25,330 nt of DNA from CAZSNH01 sp052388455 (GTDB taxonomy: Bacteria; Pseudomonadota; Alphaproteobacteria; Rhizobiales; Hyphomicrobiaceae). The DNA is taken from NCBI GenBank assembly GCA_052388455.1, contig JBQTIA010000016.1:1-25330 (forward strand). The letters run 5' to 3'. The notes beneath the pieces were generated by a model that saw only the letters and a list, made by a program, of their open reading frames with translations, made no database searches and was not told the DNA's origin. Made by a program: the position numbers and the translations under genes. Positions 1-7,123 of the stretch are shown here, piece after piece. The first letter of the stretch is position 1; every line of letters starts with the position of its first letter.

Positions 1-843
1 GCCTACTCCTCCTCGCGGCCTCAACTATTCCGTGTCCCTTTCCTTGTTTTTTTTTGTCGCTGTAACATATACCCCTCAACCTCGTGCGGCGCCCCGCCCG
101 CCACCGCCCTTCTCCGCTTATGTGGCCAGCTTGCTCAGACGCGCGACGTGCCGGCTAAGGCTCAGTCAAGCCATACATGGGGGATGGCAAGGCTGCAGTC
201 GCCACAGCAGCATGAAGAGCCATTGCAGATTGAGCCGAAGCGAGGTCTCGGCTCGGTCGTGTCCGAAACAGGGGACAGGATCGGGCCTGGAAGTGCGATG
301 CTTCAGCATGGGTGGTGTCCTCTCGCGTGGAAACACCGTGCCCGCGGCCCTTGCGGGCAGTCCGGTTCGAGGCTCGCAGCGCGACGCAATCGACCGTGGG
401 CCGGGAGACCACGGAGCAAGACGACGATGCGGGCGGGGAGCCGGACATGGCACGGCGGATCGGATGGATCGGCGAAAGCAGCGGGTTGCTCGGCCTCAGG
501 CGCTCCCTCTGGCGGTCCATCCACATCCGCCACGCGCCTGAAACGGTCGAACGGCCGGTCGGTTCAGAGACCTGGCTCGGAGAACGCAAGGGTGGTTTCC
601 CCTCGTGACCTCGACTCGCGCACCTTCGAGCGGCCCGCGGAAAGTGAAGCGGGCGGCTAACGTTCGGAGCAGGCTCCCAACGCGAGGCTGATTCTAAGTG
701 ATTCGAGTGACTTAGCGATGACAAAAATGGTGCAGCGCAGCGCCGGCCTGCCCGTTCAATCGTCACCTGCGACCGTCTCGCCGGAGTTCTGCTGAGACCG
801 ACGATTGACGCTTCGGACCGATGGGGGCGGAAGCGGTCGCAGT
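1..843. other. 843-bp stretch with no supportable gene
   Basis: Open frames on both strands here are rich in Arg, Ser, Pro and Gly, have no recognisable domain, and overlap each other, as expected of GC-rich non-coding DNA. Visible structure: a run of nine T at 47-55, possibly the tail of a terminator for something left of the window, although no stem is clear; a 7-bp hairpin (339-345 with 353-359); and a 9-bp perfect inverted repeat at 767-775 and 834-842, just after the lipoprotein stop. A small RNA or a decayed gene is possible but I cannot show either. Confidence 0.5.
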
Positions 844-1347
844 CTACTGCAGCGCCCCAGTGGTCGTCGCGGCTGTCGTGGGTGATGATTGCGGCGCCGC
901 CGATCCGACCTCGACGCCCTGAAGATTGCGGAGCACCTCGTCGTCACCCTTGAGCGGTAAGACCTCGGTGACCCTGAGACCGGCGTCGTAGTTGACGCGG
1001 ACGCTCAGCTGCGACCCGTTCATGTGACCCTCGACGGGCGTGCCGATGATCTCCCAAAGCCCGAGCGTGGCGAGCGAGGCGACGCCATGCACGACGGCGC
1101 GGCCCGCCTTGACGGCTCCGTTGTAGCCCTGAACGAAGGTGAAGATATCGGACTTCTGCCCGTTCAATGTCTCGGAGTGCATGGGACTGCCGAATTCGGC
1201 GAGCACGCGATCCCGAGGCGTTCCGGCCTTGAAGACGCTGAAGTCCTTTTGTCCGGGCTGGTTGGCGGCCATGTAGGCGGCGCAGCCCGAGAGTGACAGA
1301 CACGCACACAGCAGAGCCCCACGCAGCCAGCCCTTGCCGTCGTTCAT
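844..1347 (-). CDS. Small lipoprotein, possibly BamE/SmpA-like
   Basis: The 167-residue product starts with a short basic N-terminus, a hydrophobic core, and a lipobox LSGC ending at Cys22, so it should be exported and lipidated by Lgt/Lsp. The mature part contains a segment of the form FKAGTPRDRVLAEFGSP, which resembles the opening strand-helix of BamE/SmpA/OmlA-like domains (a turn, then 'vlaelG.P'). The rest has a Gly-rich hydrophobic stretch (VVHGVASLATLGLWEIIGTP) and a low-complexity Ser/Thr/Ala tail. I chose the ATG at 1347 because the longer frame adds an Arg-rich leader that would bury the signal peptide. It lies downstream of rpoH on the same strand but beyond a strong terminator, so it is probably transcribed separately. 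The lipoprotein call is firm; the BamE-like fold is inference. Confidence 0.8.
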   Translation of the reverse strand: MNDGKGWLRGALLCACLSLSGCAAYMAANQPGQKDFSVFKAGTPRDRVLAEFGSPMHSETLNGQKSDIFTFVQGYNGAVKAGRAVVHGVASLATLGLWEIIGTPVEGHMNGSQLSVRVNYDAGLRVTEVLPLKGDDEVLRNLQGVEVGSAAPQSSPTTAATTTGALQ

Positions 1348-1481
1348 CCGGTTGCCCCGCCTCTCGCCGATCCGTCGACGAGCCGGGCGGGCTCGCAGTT
1401 CGCAGCCCGTCGACACCTCGACGCCGCACACAGAGCAAGTGCCCTTGCAGGCGTCAAGGGGCAGCCGTTGACGTTGGTTGC

Positions 1482-1533
1482 AAAAAAGGGGGACGAGCGT
1501 GCGTGCCGGTGATTACGGCGCGGCACCCGTCCC
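1482..1533 (-). terminator. Rho-independent terminator of rpoH, overlapping its 3' end
   Basis: On the minus strand an outer stem (1528-1533 with 1490-1495, GGGACG/CGTCCC) encloses an inner stem (1521-1526 with 1503-1508, GTGCCG/CGGCAC). It is followed by two C and six T (A's at 1482-1487). The left side of the stem lies inside the last codons of rpoH, and the stop codon (1513-1515) sits in the loop. Confidence 0.7.
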
Positions 1534-2397
1534 CTGCGCTGCACTTTTCACCGCCTTCTGAACCTTTTCGAAGGCGCGCACTTCGATCTGGCGGATGCGC
1601 TCGCGGCTGACGCCGAACTCGGCCGACAGGTCCTCCAGCGTCACCGGGTCATCTGCCAGCCGGCGGGCCTCGAAGATTCGCCTCTCCCGCTCGTTCAAGG
1701 TTTTCATCGCCTTGGTCAGATAGGATTTGCGCCGCTGGCTTTCCTCGCTTTCGACCAGCCGCTCCTCCTGGCTCGGCGTGTCGTCGACCAGCCAGTCCTG
1801 CCACTCGCCGGCTTCAGAGTCGGCGCGCACCGGTGCATTGAGAGAGGCGTCGCCGCCGAGCCGCCGGTTCATCGAAACGACGTCGCTTTCGCCGACACCG
1901 AGTTTCTTGGCGATGGCTTTGACGTGCTCGGGCTTGAGATCGCCTTCTTCCAACGCCTCGAGCTGGCTCTTGGCGCGGCGGAGATTGAAGAACAGCTTCT
2001 TCTGCGCCGCCGTCGTTCCCATCTTCACGAGGCTCCAAGATCGCAGGATGTATTCCTGGATCGAGGCGCGGATCCACCACATGGCATATGTCGCAAGCCG
2101 GAACCCGCGGTCGGGCTCGAAGCGCTTCACCGCCTGCATCAGGCCGACGTTGCCTTCCGAGATGACCTCGCCGATCGGCAGTCCATAGCCGCGATAGCCC
2201 ATGGCGATGCGCGCCACGAGCCTGAGATGCGATGTGATCAGCCGGTGGGCGGCGTCCGTGTCGCCGTGCTCGCGCCAGGCTTTCGCGAGCATATATTCCT
2301 CGCCCGGCTCCAGCATGGGGAACTTGCGGATGTCGTCGAGATAGCGGGAAAGACCGACGGAGCCATTGGCCAGCGTCGGCAGGGATCTGTTTGCCAT
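1513..2397 (-). CDS. rpoH: RNA polymerase heat-shock sigma factor RpoH (sigma-32)
   Basis: This 294-residue cytoplasmic sigma factor directs RNA polymerase to heat-shock promoters (chaperones, proteases). Visible features are region 1.2/2.1 (YLDDIRKFPMLEPGEEYMLA), the region 2 core with LRLVARIAMGYRGYGLP and EVISEGNVGLMQAVKRFEP, region 2.4 (FRLATYAMWWIRASIQEYIL), then an RpoH-box-like stretch around QKKLFFNLRR. Region 4.2, with its helix-turn-helix, ends FGVSRERIRQIEVRAFEKVQ. Length and order fit alphaproteobacterial RpoH, which often exists as paralogs, so RpoH1 versus RpoH2 cannot be settled here. The ATG at 2397 gives the normal N-terminus. The ribosome binding site is weak (AGAGA), which would allow control at translation, but I could not identify a thermometer fold. 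A terminator overlaps the 3' end. Confidence 0.96.
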   Translation of the reverse strand: MANRSLPTLANGSVGLSRYLDDIRKFPMLEPGEEYMLAKAWREHGDTDAAHRLITSHLRLVARIAMGYRGYGLPIGEVISEGNVGLMQAVKRFEPDRGFRLATYAMWWIRASIQEYILRSWSLVKMGTTAAQKKLFFNLRRAKSQLEALEEGDLKPEHVKAIAKKLGVGESDVVSMNRRLGGDASLNAPVRADSEAGEWQDWLVDDTPSQEERLVESEESQRRKSYLTKAMKTLNERERRIFEARRLADDPVTLEDLSAEFGVSRERIRQIEVRAFEKVQKAVKSAAQGTGAAP

Positions 2398-2737
2398 GAT
2401 CGTCTCTGCGCCGCCTTGTTCGCCGGGCTCTGGGCCCTTGGAATACGGCAGCGCTGCTCCTAGTGGCCGATGGACCCGGTCAAGGCGGATCCGACCCGGT
2501 CGAGAGCGTTAGCGGAGCACCCGCCGCGGCTCAAGACACTTCGCCGTGTCGCAGGGGACACGCCCAATCACTAACGGGGCAGAAGTACGTGATCAGTCGC
2601 GAGACGGATGTGTGCGCAACCTGGTCGCGGTGAGAGGCGCCCTACGAGCGCTCAACGCGTCGCCGCGCCAAAGAGTTGCGGCGTGCGGCTGCAATGCGGA
2701 CCGCCGTCAGGGGGCACAACCCGTTGTGCGGCGAGGT
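2398..2737. other. 340-bp intergenic region upstream of rpoH
   Basis: This stretch must hold the rpoH promoter on the minus strand. A TTGACC at 2478-2483 (read on minus) is a possible -35 box, but I see no convincing -10 at the right distance. GACCCGGTC occurs twice nearby (2473-2481 and 2493-2501). Close to the stop codon of the next gene is a 6-bp hairpin (2714-2719 with 2724-2729, GCACAA/TTGTGC) without a T-run. I find no gene here. Confidence 0.45.
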
Positions 2738-2974
2738 TCAACGCGGAATTTTGTCGAAGTCGATGCGGTCGGCCCAGCTCGAGCCAGACATGGCCCGGTC
2801 GACGCGGTCCGCCCGCTCGGAATTCGGCCACAGCGCGATGACCGACAGAACGAGCAGCGAGGCGAGGCCGACGAACACCTCCGACACGCCGTCGATCGGG
2901 TTCGCGTCGGTGTGGTAGGAGACCAGCATCAGCACCAGATAGACCGCCGACAGAAACTTGAAACGCATGCCCAT
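2738..2974 (-). CDS. Small two-helix membrane protein, unknown function
   Basis: The product is 78 residues. Two hydrophobic segments are visible, about residues 6-22 (KFLSAVYLVLMLVSY) and 33-52 (EVFVGLASLLVLSVIALWP), separated by a short polar loop. They are followed by a charged tail with several Asp and Arg residues (ERADRVDRAMSG). This predicts a hairpin in the inner membrane with both ends on the same side. The start at 2974 is preceded by AGGGAG at good spacing; an upstream in-frame start would add an Arg/Gly-rich leader and looks wrong. An ATG two codons inside is an alternative. I do not recognise the family. It lies between rluD and rpoH on the same strand, with 111 bp to rluD, so it may have its own promoter. 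Confidence 0.7.
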   Translation of the reverse strand: MGMRFKFLSAVYLVLMLVSYHTDANPIDGVSEVFVGLASLLVLSVIALWPNSERADRVDRAMSGSSWADRIDFDKIPR

Positions 2975-3085
2975 GGTACGGCTCCCTTTCCCCGCCGATG
3001 CGCCAACTTGGCATCGTGTCGATCGGCCGGGCACGTATACCCCTCACGAAGTTCCATCTTGTCGCAACCGTTCTAAGGAAGGCTT

Positions 3086-4219
3086 TCAGCGCCGCTTGCG
3101 ATTGCGCGCATCGGGCGATTTCATGCCGCGCAGCGCGCTGATGAGCCCCTCGATGTCGTCGGGGCAGGGGCTCGTGAACGACAGCCGGCGGCCTTCGATC
3201 GGATGCTCGAAACCGAGTTCGGCGGCGTGCAGGGCCTGCCGTTCGAGCGCGGCGAGCCGGTCCCGGGCGGTGTCGGAAAGCAGCCGGGCCGAGCTTTTGA
3301 AGCCGGCGCCGTACACGGGATCGCCGAGGACCGGGTGGCCGAGGTGGGCGAGATGCACGCGGATCTGATGCGTCCGCCCGGTTTCGAGCGTCAGCCGCAA
3401 CCGCGCCGCGACGGGCGTGCCGGTACCGGCGGCGAAGGACTCGACCACCTCATAGTGCGTCGCCGCCCGGCGCCCTCCGCGCGCCACCACCGCGATCTTC
3501 TTTCGGTTGCGCTCCGATCGGGCGAGCGCTGCCTCGATGGTTCCTCTCGCCCGCGGCGGGCATCCCCAGGCCAGCGCCACGTAGGCGCGCAGCAGCCGGC
3601 CATCGGCGCCGTGACTGCTGAACTGTGCCGCGAGGCCCTGATGGGCCGCATCGGTCTTGGCCACCACGAGCAGGCCGGAGGTGTCCTTGTCGAGGCGGTG
3701 GACGATGCCCGGCCGCCTGACGCCGCCGATGCCGGAGAGGCTCGTTCCGCAGTGCGCGATCAGGGCGTTGACCAGTGTGCCACCCTGGTGGCCGGGCGCC
3801 GGATGAACCACCAGTCCCGCCGGCTTGTCGACGACGATCAGATGTGCGTCCTCGAAGACGACGGTGAGCGCGATGGCCTCGGCGGCGGGTGCCGCCGCGA
3901 CGGGCTCCGGCAGCGCCAGCTCGAAGCGCTCCCCCGGTTTGACCCTCCGACCGGGCTCGCCTATTGTTCCGCCGTCATCGCGAACGGCGCCGGCGCGGAT
4001 CAGCGCCTGAAGCCGGGAGCGAGACATCTCGGGCAGCCGGGCGGCCAGCAGCCGGTCGAGGCGCTCGCCGGCTTCGACCGCGGTTGCTTCGACGGCAATG
4101 ATCGGGGTCGGGCCGGACGGCGGCGAGGACTGAGTTGGGATTGCGGGCCGTCGGATGCCGTCATCGTCCGGCCTGTCGGCCGGCGGTCTGGGTCGGGTGG
4201 GACGTCTGCCGCTGGTCAT
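3086..4219 (-). CDS. rluD: RluA/RluD-family 23S rRNA pseudouridine synthase
   Basis: The 377-residue enzyme isomerises specific uridines to pseudouridine in RNA; the RluD type acts on helix 69 of 23S rRNA. An S4 RNA-binding domain occupies roughly residues 48-105 (GERLDRLLAARLPEMSRSRL). It is followed by the catalytic domain with VVDKPAGLVVHP and the signature HRLDKDTSGLLVVAKT, where Asp177 is the expected catalytic residue. The motif GRTHQIRVHLAHLGHPVLGD comes near the C-terminus. A Pro/Arg-rich N-terminal extension of about 40 residues is longer than in E. coli RluD. I take the ATG at 4219, which has AGGG upstream; longer frames give an unrelated leader. It is divergent from the next gene, with about 115 bp between starts. 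Family membership is clear; the exact target position is inferred. Confidence 0.92.
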   Translation of the reverse strand: MTSGRRPTRPRPPADRPDDDGIRRPAIPTQSSPPSGPTPIIAVEATAVEAGERLDRLLAARLPEMSRSRLQALIRAGAVRDDGGTIGEPGRRVKPGERFELALPEPVAAAPAAEAIALTVVFEDAHLIVVDKPAGLVVHPAPGHQGGTLVNALIAHCGTSLSGIGGVRRPGIVHRLDKDTSGLLVVAKTDAAHQGLAAQFSSHGADGRLLRAYVALAWGCPPRARGTIEAALARSERNRKKIAVVARGGRRAATHYEVVESFAAGTGTPVAARLRLTLETGRTHQIRVHLAHLGHPVLGDPVYGAGFKSSARLLSDTARDRLAALERQALHAAELGFEHPIEGRRLSFTSPCPDDIEGLISALRGMKSPDARNRKRR

Positions 4220-4333
4220 TCCGATGCCCTGCGCCCTCTGGACTAAGCAGAACGGCCCCATGTAGAGCAGGCCCGTTCCGAATGAACCGACTGCCACCGA
4301 TGGCCATCCAATAGCTCGAGTTCCAGACCCGCC

Positions 4334-4756
4334 ATGACCATCGCCGCTGACAAGGCTTCCGCTGCTACCCCCTCGCCCGCGGCCGGCGACCCCAACCCGC
4401 GGTTGGTCCGGGCGCTCAAGATCGCCGTGATCGGCATGGGTGTACTGATCCTGGCCGGTCTCGCCGCCGTGATCTGGCGCATCGTAGACCTCGCGTCCAG
4501 CCCCGCTTCAAAGGGGACGGGCGTCCACCCGGCCATGACCGCCTTGACCGATGCGCCGTCCAGCGCGTCGCCCGCCGCGCTGACCGAGAGCATCGCACTC
4601 GCCCTGCCGGCCGGCGCCGTGGTGCGATCGACCTCGCTCAGCGGCCACCGTCTCGCCGTTCACTACGACGCGCCGAGCGGCCCCGCGGTCGCCATCCTCG
4701 ATCTCGAAACGGGTCGTCGTCTGAGCACCGTCGGCATCACGACGGGATCGCGCTGA
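4334..4756 (+). CDS. Single-pass membrane protein (DUF6476-like)
   Basis: The 140-residue product has an Ala/Pro-rich N-terminus, one strongly hydrophobic helix at about residues 28-50 (LKIAVIGMGVLILAGLAAVI), a linker, then a small C-terminal domain. That domain contains LPAGAVVRSTSLSGHRLAVHY and AILDLETGRRLSTVGI. The arrangement suggests an anchored protein with a small beta-rich domain on one side of the membrane. Alphaproteobacteria commonly carry a protein of this kind beside rluD, and from memory it matches the DUF6476 family; I could not verify this. It is divergent from rluD. The tRNA-Glu promoter begins about 100 bp after its stop. Function unknown. Confidence 0.75.
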   Translation: MTIAADKASAATPSPAAGDPNPRLVRALKIAVIGMGVLILAGLAAVIWRIVDLASSPASKGTGVHPAMTALTDAPSSASPAALTESIALALPAGAVVRSTSLSGHRLAVHYDAPSGPAVAILDLETGRRLSTVGITTGSR

Positions 4757-4859
4757 GGGCCGAATGGGCTCCGTCGCTCATCCCGCGCGGACGGTTCGCG
4801 TGGCTCCGAGCCGACACCATGCAGGCCGGGACAAGACGTATGCGGTCGAGACAAGACGC

Positions 4860-4888
4860 TTGATCCGGGCCTCCGCCGCCCCTATAGC
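4860..4888 (+). promoter_or_regulatory. Sigma70-type promoter of tRNA-Glu
   Basis: A -35 box TTGATC (4860-4865) and a -10 box TATAGC (4883-4888) are separated by exactly 17 bp. The expected start of transcription, near 4895, is about 11 nt before the mature tRNA. Two copies of GACAAGACG lie just upstream (4830-4838 and 4850-4858). Confidence 0.6.
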
Positions 4889-4905
4889 TGGCAGCTTCGA
4901 GGCAA

Positions 4906-4981
4906 GCCCCGTTCGTCTAGTGGCCTAGGACACCAGCCTCTCACGTTGGTAACAGGGGTTCGAGTCCCCTACGGGGCGCCA
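4906..4981 (+). tRNA. tRNA-Glu (anticodon CTC)
   Basis: The 76-nt gene has a 7-bp acceptor stem (GCCCCGT with ACGGGGC), discriminator G and an encoded CCA end at 4979-4981. The anticodon stem CCAGC/GTTGG holds the loop CTCTCAC, which puts anticodon CTC at 4940-4942, with U33 in place. The T arm contains GGTTCGAGTCC. It reads GAG codons for glutamate. Confidence 0.97.
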
Positions 4982-5200
4982 GTAAAGTCGGTAAGTTGGC
5001 TTGGTACGCCTGTGATGGCGAACCACTTTCTACTACTTGGCGCTCGTCCAGGCAGACCGAGACCTTACGGCGTCGAGGTATGCACTTCTTCGAATTGCAC
5101 GGCCGACGCGGTAGGCAGCCGGACAGCCTGACAGGAAGGCCGCACTCTCGAATGGCGCGCTACCGGACGTTCATGGCTTTTGGCCGCACAAGGGATTGAC

Positions 5201-5277
5201 TGGTCGGAGCGAGAGGATTTGAACCTCCGACCCCTTGCTCCCGAAGCAAGTGCGCTACCAGGCTGCGCTACGCTCCG
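5201..5277 (-). tRNA. tRNA-Pro (anticodon CGG)
   Basis: The 77-nt gene is on the minus strand. The acceptor stem is CGGAGCG/CGCTCCG (5271-5277 with 5205-5211), with discriminator A and an encoded CCA (5201-5203). The anticodon stem CTTGC/GCAAG holds the loop TTCGGGA, giving anticodon CGG at 5241-5243, which reads CCG codons, frequent in a GC-rich genome. The T arm has GGTTCAAATCC. Confidence 0.97.
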
Positions 5278-5356
5278 CCCGACCGTCAATCCATCGATGC
5301 TGCAATGAGGTTTGGCCCACCGGGATGCGGGCGCCATCGCGTGCAAACGAAGCGGC

Positions 5357-5385
5357 CTTATAGCGGCCCCCGACGGGCGCCGCAA
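5357..5385 (-). promoter_or_regulatory. Sigma70-type promoter of tRNA-Pro
   Basis: Read on the minus strand: -35 TTGCGG (5380-5385), 17-bp spacer, -10 TATAAG (5357-5362). The predicted start near 5350 leaves a 5' leader of about 73 nt to be removed by RNase P. Confidence 0.55.
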
Positions 5386-5506
5386 GGCGTTCGCGGACAG
5401 GCGTTCGCGGACGGGGGGTTGAGGGCAGTGGTCTGCCGGCCGGCGCTCGCGAACGTCGGCCGGCCAGAAAGTACGCCTGACGTGCTGGCAGCCCAATGGC
5501 CAGTCG

Positions 5507-5535
5507 TTGCCGCTGCCGCTGCGAACCAGTATATC
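5507..5535 (+). promoter_or_regulatory. Sigma70-type promoter of tRNA-Gln
   Basis: -35 TTGCCG (5507-5512), 17-bp spacer, -10 TATATC (5530-5535). The predicted start near 5542 is about 25 nt before the mature tRNA. Confidence 0.55.
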
Positions 5536-5566
5536 AGCCCGCGAACCCGCCTTGCGGGCTTCCTGT

Positions 5567-5641
5567 TGGGGTGTAGCCAAGTGGTAAGGCAGCGGATTTT
5601 GATTCCGCCATTCCTAGGTTCGAGTCCTAGCACCCCAGCCA
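5567..5641 (+). tRNA. tRNA-Gln (anticodon TTG)
   Basis: The 75-nt gene has acceptor stem TGGGGTG/CACCCCA with discriminator G and an encoded CCA (5639-5641). The anticodon stem GCGGA/TCCGC holds loop TTTTGAT, which gives anticodon TTG at 5599-5601. The T arm reads GGTTCGAGTCC. It decodes CAA and, by wobble, CAG. Confidence 0.97.
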
Positions 5642-5744
5642 GTTGCCATCCAGTTGATCGCTGGCAGAGTTTCGTGACTGGACCTGCAAAGAAGCTCGAG
5701 GCGGGCAGACGCTGTTCCGACTCTGACACTGGGTTCCCTTTTCT

Positions 5745-5855
5745 CGTCATCCCGTCATGCTGGAAGCATGCCTACGGCATGAAGGCCGGGATCCAGAACA
5801 TATGTCGGTTGTTTGCTGCCCGCTGATCTGGGCCCCGGCCTTCGCCGGGATGACG
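5745..5855. repeat. REP-like palindromic pair (CGTCATCCCG ... CGGGATGACG)
   Basis: Outer arms at 5745-5754 and 5846-5855 are perfect 10-bp inverted repeats. Inner arms at 5782-5796 and 5828-5842 match at 13 of 15 positions (AAGGCCGGGATCCAG type). The right half can also fold alone (CCGG-CCTTCG-CCGG). This is the layout of two head-to-head REP units, and the sequence class is common between genes in alphaproteobacteria. It sits in the 335-bp gap between tRNA-Gln and rnpB, which otherwise holds only short imperfect repeats (CGCCTCCGGATTG and TGCCTCCGGCTTG near 5920-5950). Confidence 0.7.
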
Positions 5856-5976
5856 TGTGGAGAGAGCGGTGAGGACATTCGACGTTGGGCGTCAGAACCG
5901 CCGTGTCGTGTCGGAGACACGCCTCCGGATTGAGGACATGCCTCCGGCTTGGGACTGACCCCGCTTCGAAAAAAAT

Positions 5977-6430
<454 letters not shown>

Positions 6431-6437
6431 GGAAGTG

Positions 6438-6467
6438 ACATAAGGCTGTTCAGGATGCCGGCGTCAA
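6438..6467 (-). promoter_or_regulatory. Sigma70-type promoter of rnpB
   Basis: On the minus strand, -35 TTGACG (6462-6467), 18-bp spacer, -10 TTATGT (6438-6443), then 7 nt to the first base of P1 (6430). The -35 box contains the TGA stop codon of the upstream bactofilin gene (6464-6466). Confidence 0.65.
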
Positions 6468-6940
6468 GCGCGCTGCGGGCGCACGGCGAAGCGGGCCTTG
6501 GCCTGCTGGTAGCGCGGATATTCGACAACCGCCCGGTTGGCGGCCGATCTCAAGGACTGGCGCTCTGCGCGGTCGAGATGGGCGTGCTCGGAGACGGCGC
6601 GGGCTTCGAGCGCCAGAAATTCCTCCGGCATCAGCACGCGGTGGATGCGCTTGGCCTTGCCGGAGAGCGTCGCGCCGGGCTCGACCGAAAGCTGGCGGTG
6701 GAAGACATCGCCCTCGACGAAGGCGCCGGGCAGCAGATGCACGCCGTCGGCCGCTGCCGTGCCGACGATCTGGCCGTGGACGAAAATCTCCTTGGCGGTG
6801 ACGCGACCGAGCAGATAGCCGTCCACGCCGATCTCGAGCCGCGAGCACACGACATCGCCCTCGAGCCAACCGTCGAGCTTGATGGTGCCCGCGGCAACGA
6901 TATTGCCGCGCATGATGGTGCCGATATCGACGACGAACAT
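6464..6940 (-). CDS. Bactofilin family polymer-forming protein
   Basis: The 158-residue product has the bactofilin (DUF583) core: a series of short beta turns spaced like a right-handed beta helix, for example GTIMRGNIVAAGTIKLDGWLEGDV, then LLGRVTAKEIFVHGQIVG and PGAFVEGDVFHRQLSVEPGA. Bactofilins polymerise without nucleotide into filaments that scaffold cell-wall or polar structures. The core spans about residues 1-100. An unusual basic, Ala/Arg-rich C-terminal tail of about 50 residues follows (LDRAERQSLRSAANRAVVEY). The start at 6940 has GAGG upstream and begins directly at the core; the longer frame adds an unlikely Arg-rich leader. No peptidase partner (M23) is adjacent. Its stop codon lies in the rnpB -35 box. 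Confidence 0.88.
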   Translation of the reverse strand: MFVVDIGTIMRGNIVAAGTIKLDGWLEGDVVCSRLEIGVDGYLLGRVTAKEIFVHGQIVGTAAADGVHLLPGAFVEGDVFHRQLSVEPGATLSGKAKRIHRVLMPEEFLALEARAVSEHAHLDRAERQSLRSAANRAVVEYPRYQQAKARFAVRPQRA

Positions 6941-7123
6941 GGAACGCCTCGCGAGAGTTCGCTGCACAAGACTGTCCCGCCACGGACCCCTGTGTTGTCG
7001 TCGCACTTGTCGAAATTGAGGCCAAAACCGCGAGAAACTCGCCGCGCACGGTGCATCTCATGCGGTCCACGACGCATGGCGTCTCCGCTTCGAACGTGAG
7101 CCGCGTGGCCGTCGCGGGCGGCG

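Larger units (their letters stand above)
5278..5566. repeat. tRNA-Pro/tRNA-Gln divergent spacer with a 14-bp tandem duplication
   Basis: The spacer between the divergent tRNA genes holds both promoters. A 14-bp sequence, AGGCGTTCGCGGAC, occurs twice without a gap (5385-5398 and 5399-5412), immediately upstream of the tRNA-Pro -35 box. A GC hairpin (5537-5542 with 5554-5559, GCCCGC/GCGGGC) lies in the short leader before tRNA-Gln. I see no protein gene. Confidence 0.6.

Noticed and set aside
148..766. Overlapping open frames on both strands (170 and 203 residues)
   Set aside because: Both are low-complexity Arg/Ser/Pro/Gly translations with no recognisable motif or good start; neither is preferable to the other.
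3020..3050. EcfG-type general-stress promoter upstream of the small membrane protein
   Set aside because: On the minus strand GGAAC is present, but the -10 partner is CGTG at 15 bp and not CGTT at 16-17 bp.
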